Part shown: piece after piece, positions 39,501-47,546 of the stretch
Layout: the number at the start of each line of letters is the position of its first letter
Position numbering within the stretch: position 1 is the first letter of the stretch
Assembly (NCBI RefSeq): GCF_003023845.1
Contig: NZ_PYFT01000001.1
Location: 5,580,001 to 5,644,000, forward strand
Origin: Adhaeribacter arboris
GTDB taxonomy: Bacteria; Bacteroidota; Bacteroidia; Cytophagales; Hymenobacteraceae
Direction: 5' to 3'
Length of the DNA: 64,000 bases
The notes under the pieces: generated by a model
What the model was told of the DNA's origin: nothing
What the model saw: the letters and a program-made list of their open reading frames with translations, nothing else
The model's database searches: none
Program-made: the position numbers and the translations under genes

Positions 39501-39579
39501 CTAAACCCAGCAGGAGTAATAAATAAAAAAGAAAAGGGCCGCCTTTACGCCGGCCGCCCAGTAAATTTTGTTCTGCCAT
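36538..39579 (-). CDS. Polytopic membrane protein with C-terminal TPR domain
   Basis: A 1013-residue protein. The first 430 residues contain about a dozen hydrophobic helices (for example FLFYLLLLLGLAALSLAIYH and IILFLSTLAGYWGW); residues about 430-1000 are helical TPR-like repeats with patterns such as YYLIGSWLMEQKLYQAAVGYFDKA and ALNFLRADLLVKQNNVRELD. This two-part architecture is common in Bacteroidota and is of unknown function; the TPR part probably binds proteins at the inner membrane. It ends next to and starts 15 bp after gatC on the same strand, so co-transcription with gatC and the PlsC-type gene is likely. Confidence 0.75.
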   Translation of the reverse strand: MAEQNLLGGRRKGGPFLFYLLLLLGLAALSLAIYHYFTGAEQVMPWQPQAELYPISATFSRFTDLFQTFLVPVTGFLVSERFDVGLPELRPELAAIFLGILSLALAVYFTIISTFLRLPYIVAMILAMLFLATCNFDLLRATPDDNQVFLILVLGILVLVSYAFQAFVTQVSLWVRFFTFLGILVALAAFLNSQSPFSATLSAMQVVHYSSLGAFVATCLFIFLVAFENIHALLWINTQGPSPERRYGLWHFILIGLLYLLNLLLLYLKNAAIIQLDFYYVDPFIILFLSTLAGYWGWKRRKVQYQQYFTFTTGASYLYLTLAIISLLSIGYAFATANTPLISAFTDVIVYTHLAYGFLFFLYILLNFYKLIQQRLAVHKVVFDPKQMPFYTVYLMGSLLLLALIFRSTFSVYNKAQAGYYNYLGDFYKAADNLLLAERFYTEGTVFSHHNLKSTYALAGLYRERAYSTAEINLLKDALAGQPSEKVYARLAGTQTDPKSFFNHLFLLNQGLRTFPNSTALLTNKALLYETTSLVDSTEYFYQQALSEAGNHRELVQSNLLAFYLKNGNPQQAVALAEQGSTSGKWLAWQSNVTLLNLLQEKTTAGSNDINLPAKVLTPAEFALFYHTTLEHIGQSNPATVKRINQYLAQQENTPYAENLILLKGLAQYYSGQVNEARTTLENQALASPNTAGFYYYLIGSWLMEQKLYQAAVGYFDKARTNKIPEAELPYLYALAHTPDKGAAYAAVSQAVSEIKEPKLKAQATFLANVLNLTTQSVLTASDSAKVAYLILYQPDLKTPEFESVVTSITAGNFKGLGQLELARHYLQNNNLTAAAQTIQTAQSYAAQDKNLAAALNFLRADLLVKQNNVRELDKLVPALTNPSGGQNHKLFYQAVVAEKTNPQQARAFYRQVPQALIYDEDAVLAAADFFSRVQKNDNQAYDLLLSSIKYNPFSPRLYQAYIFSSIKLGFIDFAQTAAQELKNLLSPAEYAIFQTTYEQKLKEKQAAFPGWE

Positions 39580-39594
39580 TTACGGTTTTAAACG

Positions 39595-39882
39595 TTAATC
39601 CAGCACTTTTGGTACTCTAAAATAATCAGAATCTTTGCGAGGAGCGTTTTTAAGGCCTTCTTCGTGCGTGATAATAATTTTCGGTTCATCCGGCCGCAAT
39701 ACATTTACCTCTTCGCTCATGTGCAATAAAGGCTCTACCTGAGAAGTATCGAGTTCCCGCAGCTTTTCCATCCAGTCCAAAATTTTATTCAGATCCTGCA
39801 GCATTTCCTGTTCTTTGGTTAAATCAAATTCCAGACGGGCTAAATGTGCTAATTTCCGGATCGTTTGTATATCGGTGCTCAT
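39595..39882 (-). CDS. gatC: Asp-tRNA(Asn)/Glu-tRNA(Gln) amidotransferase subunit C
   Basis: A 95-residue subunit of the GatCAB amidotransferase, which makes Gln-tRNA(Gln) and Asn-tRNA(Asn) from misacylated tRNAs; GatC stabilises GatA and GatB. The N-terminal IRKLAHLARLEFDLTKEQEM and the following DLNKILDWMEKLRELDTSQVEPLLH and NVLRPDEP segments are diagnostic. Start at 39882 is fixed by the family N-terminus. The gatA and gatB genes are not here. The first 59 bp overlap the end of the acyltransferase gene in another frame, an unusually long overlap that implies coupling or a lengthened upstream gene. Confidence 0.93.
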   Translation of the reverse strand: MSTDIQTIRKLAHLARLEFDLTKEQEMLQDLNKILDWMEKLRELDTSQVEPLLHMSEEVNVLRPDEPKIIITHEEGLKNAPRKDSDYFRVPKVLD

Positions 39883-40627
39883 AATGATTATGTAAACTTA
39901 AATCGGCTTGAATTATTTTAAATACTTTACTTTTTAAATCTTCCAGATCGGCCAGGGTAAGATCGGCAGTAGATATAGGTTCAAAGAACGTAATTTTTAA
40001 GGAGTGCCAGTGCACAATAAATTTACCATCTACGTCCGGCAAGAAAATATGATTGTAGGGCATAGAAACCGGTACAATAGGTATTTTCTTTTCAATCGCT
40101 AATTTAAACGGTCCGTCTTTAAAAGGGAGCATGTCGTAACCGGCAGTTTCGGCAATGGTGCCTTCCGGGAAAATAACTACCGATCGTCCCTGATCAAGCG
40201 TGCGCCCCGACTGAATGTACGATTTGGCCCGGCTCACCGCGCTATTCCGATCCACGGAGATATACAACTTATTATAAATCGGCCCCCAAAGCGGTACTTT
40301 CGCCAGCGATTTTTTACCCACGAAATTTAAATACCCCGGTACACTGTTTAACAACAACGGAATATCAATGTAAGAACTATGATTGGGGGTATAAATATAA
40401 GGTGTGTTTTTAGCAAGCAAAGCCTTACGGGTAATTTGCAGCGGTAAACCGTACAAGCGCAATTGTATATACGACCAAAAACGATTAAGCCCATGCGCGT
40501 ACGGGTACCAGCGAGGTTTCTGTACCAAAACCACAAAAAAAGGATAAAGCAGAAAAAAAGGTATAATAAACGAAATAACGCACCAGCCAGCGTAAATCTT
40601 ACGTACTATTTTTACCAGCAGCTTCAT
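39824..40627 (-). CDS. plsC: 1-acyl-sn-glycerol-3-phosphate acyltransferase family protein
   Basis: A 267-residue membrane-bound acyltransferase that likely adds the second acyl chain in phosphatidic acid synthesis. The N-terminal hydrophobic helix (about 12-35), the catalytic HX4D box NHSSYID (about 78-84), the glycerophosphate-binding FPEGTIAE (about 153-160) and VPVSMPYNH are seen. The last 20 residues (SLHNHYEHRYTNDPEISTFS onward) lie beyond the usual domain and are encoded by the same DNA as the start of gatC. This tail may be a recent C-terminal extension. Whether it is a true PlsC or another lysophospholipid acyltransferase cannot be decided. Confidence 0.85.
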   Translation of the reverse strand: MKLLVKIVRKIYAGWCVISFIIPFFLLYPFFVVLVQKPRWYPYAHGLNRFWSYIQLRLYGLPLQITRKALLAKNTPYIYTPNHSSYIDIPLLLNSVPGYLNFVGKKSLAKVPLWGPIYNKLYISVDRNSAVSRAKSYIQSGRTLDQGRSVVIFPEGTIAETAGYDMLPFKDGPFKLAIEKKIPIVPVSMPYNHIFLPDVDGKFIVHWHSLKITFFEPISTADLTLADLEDLKSKVFKIIQADLSLHNHYEHRYTNDPEISTFSPSGI

Positions 40628-40784
40628 GAAGGCAAAAGTACAAATATTCGGTTTAAGTTCACGTACGGACTTGCTTTTTCCGGTTTCCGATTTAAAATAA
40701 CCTCAAAAGTTGGTATGAAACGGAACCAAGTTTTCACAGAAATTTGAAGATACCAAAGAGTGATTGAAAGAAGAAATTAAAAAA

Positions 40785-41339
40785 TTATTGCGGATGTTTT
40801 AAAACTTTATCTGCTTTTAAAATACCGGCGATGCTTAAAGCATCCGTAATTTCGCCGGCCATTACCATGCGCACGGCTTCGGCGAGCGGCACCTTTTTAA
40901 TATGCAACTCTTCTGTTTCTTCGTGTTCGGTTTCGCCGGCAGTTAAATCCTGGGCTAAAAAAAGAAAGCCAAATTCGCTGGTAACCGAGTTAGAAGTATG
41001 AATGCGGCCCAGATTTGTCCAGGTAGCGGCGGTAAAACCAGTTTCTTCTTTTAATTCGCGTTTGGCCGATTCCAAGGCATCAATGCCGTGCGGGCCACCG
41101 CCTTCCGGAATTTCCCAGGAGTACTCGTTTAAAGGATAACGATATTGGCCTACCAGGTAGGTATTGCCATCGGCATCAATGGGCACTACGCCAATAGCCA
41201 TATTTTTGAAATCGACTACCCCGTAAATGCCGCGGCCACCTTTCGGGTTAATTACCTGATCTTCGCGGAGGCTGAGCCAAGGATTTTCATAAATAGGCTG
41301 GGAAGAAAGAGTAGTCCAGGGGTTTTCGTGTTCGTTCAT
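40785..41339 (-). CDS. NUDIX hydrolase, ADP-sugar pyrophosphatase-like
   Basis: A 184-residue protein counted from the ATG at 41339. The longer reading to 41432 has an upstream extension made of repeat-derived residues (CNLQPTTCNLT) and is rejected. The Nudix box is GGGPHGIDALESAKRELKEE plus TGF; the REL-EE core that binds metal is intact, while the usual Glu eight positions before the Arg is Ile. Context around it (VDFKNMAIGVVPIDADGNTYLVGQYRYPL and WEIPEGG) matches ADP-ribose/ADP-sugar pyrophosphatases that split NDP-sugars into NMP and sugar phosphate. It stands alone, 157 bp upstream of the acyltransferase gene. Confidence 0.88.
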   Translation of the reverse strand: MNEHENPWTTLSSQPIYENPWLSLREDQVINPKGGRGIYGVVDFKNMAIGVVPIDADGNTYLVGQYRYPLNEYSWEIPEGGGPHGIDALESAKRELKEETGFTAATWTNLGRIHTSNSVTSEFGFLFLAQDLTAGETEHEETEELHIKKVPLAEAVRMVMAGEITDALSIAGILKADKVLKHPQ

Positions 41340-41594
41340 GGTTAAGTTGCAGGTTGTCGGTTGCAGGTTACAAGTTACGAAAGTGCCGTTAATCTGTTTA
41401 AAATGTAATATTAACAAATAATTGCTACGCATTTCAGGCTAAATAATGCCACACCCCGGAAAGTATTGCCCCTAAGTAACCAATAGTAAGGGTATGTTAT
41501 CCGTCTGAAAATAAATGAGTTAATAAGCAATCCGTTAGGGGAGACACATCGTAGGTTTTTTGTTCTTTAAAACCTTCAACTAAAACTTTCGAAA

Positions 41595-43151
41595 ATGAAA
41601 AAAAGCTTTTACCAGATTAAATTGGCTGCTCTGGCTATGCTGCTATTGTCATTCGCCAGCTGCCAGAATGATTTTGACTCCGCCTCCGAAAAAGAAGTAA
41701 ATTCTTCCAGCGACTTACTGATGAGCCGACCCAAGCTAGATATTACTTTTTATGCCTTACAGCGTGGGTCAATCCTCCACAAGCTTAATACCGATGATCC
41801 AGGGAAAATAATAAAAGCCATCACCATTACCGGATTACAGGCCGATGAAAAAATATTAGCCATTGATTTCCGGCCGGCTACCGGGCAGTTGTATGGGGTG
41901 GGCAGTACCAGCCGATTATACGCCATTAATTTAAATTCCGGCGCTGCTACCATGATTGGTATGGAACCTTTTACTCCGGCTCTGGAAGGTAATTTAACCG
42001 GGTTTGATTTTAACCCAACCGTTGATCGCATCCGGATAGTAACAAATACCGGACAAAATCTGCGGTTAAACCCCGAAAACGGCAAGGTGGCGATGGAAGA
42101 CGCCGACATCAACGGGGCATCCGGTGCCATGATAGCCGCTGTAGCGTATACCAACAGCATGGCGGGAGCAGCTACCACTACTTTATACGATATTGACGTG
42201 AGTAAACAAAAACTTTACAAACAAGATCCTCCTAACGACGGTAAATTAGTAGAAGTAGGCGATTTAGGTTTGAAAATAAGCGGCGAAGGTGGTTTTGATA
42301 TTGTAGCTAAAGGAAATAAAGCACTGGCTCTTTTTAACGTGGAAGATAAATCAACCTTGTTTACGGTAGATTTAAAAAATGGTCATACCCAAGTACTGGG
42401 AAGATACGCTAAAAGCCGGCAGTACACCGGTATCGCTATTCCTACCCCGCCCGTAGCCTACGCCGTGAGTTTGATGAACGACCTTTTAATTTTTAACCCG
42501 AAAGATCCAGCCAGTATTATCTCCAAGCCTATTACCGGATTACAAGCCGACGAAAAAGTTTTGGGTCTTGATTTCCGGCCAAAGAACGGTCAACTCTACG
42601 CTTTGGGCAGTACCAGCCGCATCTACACAGTTAATGCGGCTTCGGGGGCCGTTATGGAAGTGGGTAAATTAACTACCCGTTTAAGTGGTTCAGTCTTTGG
42701 TTTTGATTTTAACCCGGTTGCCGATCGCATCCGGATTGTGAGCAGCAATGAGCAAAACCTACGGGTAAACCCGGATGATGCTACGGCTACCGTGGATGGT
42801 AATATTAACGCCGATACAAAGAATCTGGCTGTTACTGCAGCCGCGTACACCAACAATTTTGCCGGTACTATGACGACTGAACTCTTCGTGCTGAATTCGG
42901 CCGAAAACAAGCTTTATCAGCAAAATCCACCTAATGAGGGCACTTTGATGTTAAGAGGAAATCTGGGGATAAATGAAAATGGAGTGAACGGTTTTGATAT
43001 TGGCGGAACCAGCGGAATGGCTTACGCTCTTTTAACCACCAAAGATGGTAAAACCAAACTGTACCGTATTAATTTAGCTAGAGGAGCGGCTACTCCGGTA
43101 GCTAATTTTAGTTCAACTGTAAGAGGTTTTACTTTGGGCTTAGGTTTTTAA
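41595..43151 (+). CDS. Lipoprotein with two tandem DUF4394 domains
   Basis: A 518-residue lipoprotein (signal peptide with lipobox LLSFASC, Cys23). Two near-identical halves, about 50-280 and 285-510, each carry ITGLQADEK, LDFRPKNGQLYALGSTSRIY, FDFNPVADRIRIVSSNEQNLR, VAAYTNS..TTTLYDID-type and NGFDIG motifs. This is the DUF4394 pattern, in which repeated strands form a beta-propeller-like fold. Function is unknown; a surface or periplasmic binding role is plausible. Duplication of the whole domain is unambiguous from the repeated motifs. It is a single gene followed by a repeat and a terminator. Confidence 0.9.
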   Translation: MKKSFYQIKLAALAMLLLSFASCQNDFDSASEKEVNSSSDLLMSRPKLDITFYALQRGSILHKLNTDDPGKIIKAITITGLQADEKILAIDFRPATGQLYGVGSTSRLYAINLNSGAATMIGMEPFTPALEGNLTGFDFNPTVDRIRIVTNTGQNLRLNPENGKVAMEDADINGASGAMIAAVAYTNSMAGAATTTLYDIDVSKQKLYKQDPPNDGKLVEVGDLGLKISGEGGFDIVAKGNKALALFNVEDKSTLFTVDLKNGHTQVLGRYAKSRQYTGIAIPTPPVAYAVSLMNDLLIFNPKDPASIISKPITGLQADEKVLGLDFRPKNGQLYALGSTSRIYTVNAASGAVMEVGKLTTRLSGSVFGFDFNPVADRIRIVSSNEQNLRVNPDDATATVDGNINADTKNLAVTAAAYTNNFAGTMTTELFVLNSAENKLYQQNPPNEGTLMLRGNLGINENGVNGFDIGGTSGMAYALLTTKDGKTKLYRINLARGAATPVANFSSTVRGFTLGLGF

Positions 43152-43499
43152 GTTTTACGTTATAAGTAGTACGTTTTAAGTTATACGTTATTGATTTATA
43201 CGAGCTTGTCCATCAGATACGTAACCTGAACGTACGGTAGAATTGATTTTCTCTTTTTAATTGAGAACAATCAAAAGCCGCTGCCTTTTATAAGCTGAAA
43301 GGTAGCGGCTTTTAATTTAACAGAAAAGGTATGTAGGTTGGAGTTACCGAGGAAACTATTATCTCCTCGCGTTTAGCACTATATTATTCTCTAAGTTTTA
43401 GTTAATAGGTAGATAATCTCCGAAAATTTAAGATAAACTCAACATTTATTGGTTATTTACGAGCCAAAATTACAAAAGCTTATAACCGAAAACTTAAAA
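43152..43499. other. Spacer with repeat and terminator, no gene
   Basis: Contains a TTATAAGT-type repeat copy (43154-43190 region) and a terminator at 43273-43313. No ORF is supported. Confidence 0.6.
43273..43313. terminator. Terminator between the DUF4394 and FRG genes
   Basis: A 16-bp stem (43273-43288 with 43298-43313, one G-U pair) and 9-nt loop with A/T runs on both arms; it can serve the two convergent genes. Confidence 0.85.
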
Positions 43500-44291
43500 T
43501 CAGATAGTAGTATAATGGCGGCGCAACCACTCGCTTAAACCGTTAAGCCCCGGAAATAATACCCGTTCGGTAATATTGGCTTGGTCTAGTTTATCGCGGA
43601 TTTCCCATTTTAAACGCGCCGGAATAATAATCCGGAAATACAAATCCGGATTTTGTTTCAGCCAATCGCTGAGCAAGGCCGTTGGCTTCGACATCATGGC
43701 AAACAAAGCAAATTGATGCACTATTCTACCGTCCAGCGAAGGTGGTTCCAGAAATATAACGTAATCTTCCTCCTGAAAAGCGCCTAATTCTTTCAGCGAA
43801 CTGCAGACCGGCTCCAATACTTCAGGGGTAAAAACATTCGAACCTTCCTCCGAAATGGCATCTTTCAGCACCAAGGGCAAATGGGAGTTCGACCGTACGT
43901 AATTCACGCACCAAATTACAGCATCCGTATCGTAGTGCAATAAATTATTAGTGGCAAAATGCAAGGCTACGTAAGGGGAGTAAGTCCAGTCGAGCAAACG
44001 GGTGGGCAAACCATGGTGCTGCGCTACGGCTAGCCAATTCCAGATTGAATTGCCCGGGGCAGCATCGCGGTGCGCGTATTTCCTAAAATTGCGCAGTAAA
44101 TGCGTTTCCAGCTTTGGATAATCACCACCGAGCCGGATTAAGCTAGTGGTTAACTCAAAATTTTTATTCCACATGCCCCGGTAAACATAAGAAGAGCGGT
44201 AACGATTAATTTTCGGGTCCCAAGAATCATTAAATAGCGCCCTTTGCAATTCCTCCCAAGAGTTAACCAAAATATCGTTATCTGATGACAT
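43500..44291 (-). CDS. FRG domain protein
   Basis: A 263-residue soluble protein. The FRG (Phe-Arg-Gly type) domain is seen as YVYRGMWNKNFELTTSLIRLG, LLRNFRKYAHRD, WNWLAVAQHHGLPTRLLDWT and YSPYVALHFAT, followed by the C-terminal IFLEPPSLDGRIVHQFALFAMM segment. The domain is widespread in bacteria and phages, its activity has been uncertain, and it is often found in mobile regions or next to defence genes. This copy is a lone gene whose stop faces the DUF4394 gene. No partner is adjacent. Codon use is like the neighbours. Confidence 0.85.
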   Translation of the reverse strand: MSSDNDILVNSWEELQRALFNDSWDPKINRYRSSYVYRGMWNKNFELTTSLIRLGGDYPKLETHLLRNFRKYAHRDAAPGNSIWNWLAVAQHHGLPTRLLDWTYSPYVALHFATNNLLHYDTDAVIWCVNYVRSNSHLPLVLKDAISEEGSNVFTPEVLEPVCSSLKELGAFQEEDYVIFLEPPSLDGRIVHQFALFAMMSKPTALLSDWLKQNPDLYFRIIIPARLKWEIRDKLDQANITERVLFPGLNGLSEWLRRHYTTI

Positions 44292-44752
44292 ATTTAAAAA
44301 GGGACAGTTAAAGTTTACTGTTCCGTATACGTGAATCCGGTAAATTGTATAATTATTTACCGGAAGATGCTTGCCACCACCCAGAGAAATTTACCCGATC
44401 TAGAAAATGTAAGCTTGATTTAAGGACTGGTGGAGCCACGACCTGTCTTTTGTTCCAGGCAATAAATATGAAAGCAAATTGTTTTAATAAAAATTAATTT
44501 CCCTATTTTCACCACGCGATGAGCTGGCACTGAAGCAAAATTTTACGCTTAACTATTTAAATAAAAGGTTTGCACTAAAATTTATTTAGTACTTCAACGA
44601 AATTAGTTTGGCCTATGCCTTACACTAATTTATTGGTAAGCACCAATTTATTAATCGAACAACTACTTATACAACCGGTTTTGCCTTCATTCAGCAAAAA
44701 TCTACTTAGTAGATTTTACAACAGACAAGATAATTTTTTACGCCTTATAAAA
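44292..44752. other. Promoter-bearing spacer before the sugar ABC operon
   Basis: No gene is supported; an upstream in-frame extension of the binding protein (from 44615) is AT-rich and unlike a signal peptide. The 22-bp repeat copy 2 lies at 44588-44609 and could be a regulator site for the operon. No TAnnTTTG box was found. Confidence 0.4.
44588..44609. repeat. 22-bp intergenic repeat, copy 2
   Basis: Identical to 36434-36455 and 144 bp before the ATG of the sugar-binding protein gene. Possible common operator; function not shown. Confidence 0.5.
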
Positions 44753-45793
44753 ATGATAACTAATCGAAGCAGATTTTTGAAAAATGCCCTGGTTCTGGGA
44801 GCAATGGCTCTTGGTTCTGTTTTTACGGCCTGTAATAATAATTCTGGCTCCACGCAGGAAAATAGCACTAATGCTAAGCCAACAGCGGGTGAGACGTTAA
44901 AGATTGCCGTAATACCAAAAGGTTCGACGCATACCTACTGGAAAAGTGTACACGCCGGCGCCATGAAAGCAGCCAGCGAGTTAGGTAATGTAGAAGTTAT
45001 TTGGCAGGGACCGCAAAAAGAAGACGACCGGCAAATGCAAATTCAGGTGGTTCAAAACTTTATCAGCCGCGGGGTGAACGGTATTGTTTTAGCTCCCCTC
45101 GACGAACGAAGCTTAGTACCGCCCGTGAAAGCCGCTATAAAACGTAAAATTCCGGTAGTAATTTTCGACTCCGATTTGGGTTCAAAAGAATACGCCAGTT
45201 TTGTGGCTACCGATAATTTTGCGGGAGGTAAATTATGCGCGCAACGGTTGGCGGAGTTGACCGGCGGGAAAGGAAAAATAATAATGCTGCGTTACAGCGA
45301 AGGCTCGGCCAGTACTCATGCTCGCGAAGAGGGTTTTTTAGCGGGCATGAAAGAATATGCTCCTGATGCCCAACTGGTTTCTACGAACCAGTACGCCGGC
45401 GCTACCATGGAAAAAGCTTTTCAGGCTTCTCAAAATTTGTTAAACCGTTTTGCTGACGTAAATGGTATTTACTGCCCGAATGAATCTTCCACGCAAGGAA
45501 TGTTGCGGGCTTTGCAAACGGCCGGCAAAGCGGGCAAAGTAAAATTTGTGGGCTTTGATTCGAATGAAACTTTAATTACGGCCTTAAATGCGGGTACTAT
45601 TCAGGGATTAGCTTTGCAGGACCCGTTTAACATGGGATACCAGGGAGTAAAAACCGCAGTAGCTGTTATTAAAGGGGATGCTTTCGAAAAGCGCATTGAT
45701 ACCGGAATTACTATGGCTACGAAAGAAAATATCAATGATCCTAAGATTAATGCCTTGCTCACGCCCGATTTAAAAAAATGGCTGAATGAGTAA
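44753..45793 (+). CDS. Sugar ABC transporter substrate-binding lipoprotein
   Basis: A 346-residue protein of the RbsB/type I periplasmic binding protein family, counted from the ATG at 44753. From this start the N-terminus is a lipoprotein signal (KNALVLGAMALGSVFTAC), while the upstream extension to 44615 has no such logic. Core features are LKIAVIPKGSTHTYWKSVHAGAMKAA, GVNGIVLAPLDE, VVIFDSDLG, ARQ-like AREEGFLAG and GLALQDPFNMGYQGVKTAV. It should deliver a monosaccharide to the permease encoded downstream. A stable hairpin in the 116-bp gap to the ATPase gene may keep this gene expressed at a higher level than the transporter genes. Confidence 0.9.
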   Translation: MITNRSRFLKNALVLGAMALGSVFTACNNNSGSTQENSTNAKPTAGETLKIAVIPKGSTHTYWKSVHAGAMKAASELGNVEVIWQGPQKEDDRQMQIQVVQNFISRGVNGIVLAPLDERSLVPPVKAAIKRKIPVVIFDSDLGSKEYASFVATDNFAGGKLCAQRLAELTGGKGKIIMLRYSEGSASTHAREEGFLAGMKEYAPDAQLVSTNQYAGATMEKAFQASQNLLNRFADVNGIYCPNESSTQGMLRALQTAGKAGKVKFVGFDSNETLITALNAGTIQGLALQDPFNMGYQGVKTAVAVIKGDAFEKRIDTGITMATKENINDPKINALLTPDLKKWLNE

Positions 45794-45814
45794 TTAGGCT
45801 TTAGTCGATAGTCC

Positions 45815-45858
45815 ATAGTCCATAGTCTGTGGACCATAGTCCACAGACTATGGACTAT
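45815..45858. repeat. Perfect 19-bp inverted repeat between sugar-binding protein and ATPase genes
   Basis: A hairpin with arms 45815-45833 and 45840-45858 and a 6-nt loop; the words TAGTCCATA are also repeated directly upstream. There is no T-run, so it looks more like an RNA-stabilising or intergenic repeat element than a terminator. Confidence 0.7.
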
Positions 45859-45909
45859 AATTTTATAGGTACAGCCAGTTAAAATCTTATTCATTTAAAT
45901 CTAAATTTC

Positions 45910-47406
45910 TTGCTGCTTTCTTTAGAAAATATAAGCAAAAGCTTTGGGCCGGTAAAAGCCTTAAAGAACGTTAGCTTGCAGGTAGAGCGTGGCGAAGTGC
46001 ACGCGTTAATCGGCGAAAATGGGGCGGGTAAAAGTACCCTCATGAAAGTTTTGAGTGGAGCTTACACCGCGGATGGCGGCACCATGCATTTAGATGGCCA
46101 GTTATACGCGCCGGAATCACCGGCGGCGGGTCGTCAGTCGGGTATTGCCATGATTTACCAGGAATTAACTTTAGCGCCTCATTTGTCGATTGAAGAAAAT
46201 ATAATGCTGGGGCTGGAACGCACTTCGTTTGGGTTCGTGAAAAAGCAGCGGCAGCAGGTAAAAGAAGCACTCGACTGGTTAGGACAAGGTCACCTTGACC
46301 CGGATATGCCGGTTAATCGCTTAAGCTTAGGTAAACAACAACTGGTAGAAATTGCCCGCGCTTTGGTGATTGAATCAAGAGTGGTTATCCTGGATGAGCC
46401 TACCAGCTCTTTAACCGCCGAAGATGCCCGCGCTTTGTTTAAAGTAATCCGGAAGCTAAAAGAAAATAATATATCGGTTATTTACATCAGCCACTTTCTG
46501 GAAGAAGTAATGGAAATAGCCGACCGGTTTACCGTAATCCGCGACGGAGAATCTATCACTTCCGGTAACATATCCGAAGTTACTATTCCGGAAATAATCC
46601 GGCACATGATTGGCCGATCGGTAGAGGAGTTATACCCGCATCTTCCGCACCAAATTGGGGAGCCGGTTTTAACTGTTCGCAATCTGGTAACGGCTCCGTA
46701 TCATAAAGAAATAACTTTTACGCTCCGGCGAGGTGAAATTTTAGGCATTTCGGGCTTGGTAGGGGCGGGGCGTTCCGAAACCATCCGGAGTATTTTTGGC
46801 TTGGAAATCGTTCGTAATGGTCAGGTAAAAATTAAAAATTACCCGGAACTCAACGCCGTATACATTAATCCGGGCAAGGCTTTAGGCACCGAAATGGATT
46901 TATTAAGCGAAAACCGGAAAGAAGAAGGCTTAGCTTTAAATTTATCCGTTGCCAATAACATTACTTTATCTGCCCTAAGTAAATACAGCAAATTCGGACT
47001 ATTAAATTTGAACCAAGAGCACGAAACTGCTTCTAATTGGTCGGAAAAATTGCGCATAAAATGCCGTGATCCGAAACAAGCTATTGGTAGTTTATCGGGC
47101 GGAAATCAGCAGAAAGCTTGTATTGCGCGTTTATTGCACCACGATAGCGACATTTTATTCTTGGATGAACCCACCCGGGGAATTGATGTAGGAAGTAAAG
47201 CCGAAATTTACCGGTTAATTCAAACCTTAGCCTCCGAAGGTAAAGCCATTGTAGTTGTAAGTTCTTATTTACCGGAATTATTGGGAGTGTGCGATACCCT
47301 AGCGGTTATGTACCGGGGCCAGATGTCGGAGATTAAACCAATTTCCGCCTGGAATGAGCACGATATTATGCTTTATGCTACTTCCGGAGCAGAAGCAATG
47401 GCCTAA
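45910..47406 (+). CDS. Sugar ABC transporter double ATPase
   Basis: A 498-residue protein with two fused nucleotide-binding domains, as in RbsA, AraG and XylG. First half: Walker A GENGAGKST (about 36-44), signature LSLGKQQLVEIARAL, Walker B VVILDEPTSSLT. Second half: degenerate Walker A GLVGAGRSE, signature LSGGNQQKACIARLL, Walker B ILFLDEPTRGID; the weak second P-loop is normal in this family. The start is TTG at 45910; no ATG in frame lies nearby. It powers the permease encoded downstream. Together with the binding protein upstream this is a complete importer of a monosaccharide, pentose or hexose not determined. Confidence 0.93.
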   Translation: MLLSLENISKSFGPVKALKNVSLQVERGEVHALIGENGAGKSTLMKVLSGAYTADGGTMHLDGQLYAPESPAAGRQSGIAMIYQELTLAPHLSIEENIMLGLERTSFGFVKKQRQQVKEALDWLGQGHLDPDMPVNRLSLGKQQLVEIARALVIESRVVILDEPTSSLTAEDARALFKVIRKLKENNISVIYISHFLEEVMEIADRFTVIRDGESITSGNISEVTIPEIIRHMIGRSVEELYPHLPHQIGEPVLTVRNLVTAPYHKEITFTLRRGEILGISGLVGAGRSETIRSIFGLEIVRNGQVKIKNYPELNAVYINPGKALGTEMDLLSENRKEEGLALNLSVANNITLSALSKYSKFGLLNLNQEHETASNWSEKLRIKCRDPKQAIGSLSGGNQQKACIARLLHHDSDILFLDEPTRGIDVGSKAEIYRLIQTLASEGKAIVVVSSYLPELLGVCDTLAVMYRGQMSEIKPISAWNEHDIMLYATSGAEAMA

Positions 47407-47546
47407 TTTATTTGGTAATAGAAGAGCTTGTTGCCGGACCTTGCAGAATAAATATTTTTAATTTTATTTACCGGGTTTAAACTGAATTTAGCCAAAGTAT
47501 ATTTTACCCGGTTTCGGTTTCTACCTATTTGATTTTTATCTGATAT

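Noticed and set aside
41340-41432. N-terminal extension of the NUDIX hydrolase
   Set aside because: The extra residues (CNLQPTTCNLT) are translated from an intergenic repeat, and ATG 41339 gives a normal family N-terminus.
44615-44752. Upstream start for the sugar-binding protein
   Set aside because: From ATG 44753 the protein has a proper lipoprotein signal; the upstream stretch is AT-rich and includes promoter-like DNA.
45601-45894. Minus-strand ORF over the sugar-binding protein end
   Set aside because: Its N-terminus is made by the inverted repeat at 45815-45858 and the rest is antisense to a clear gene.
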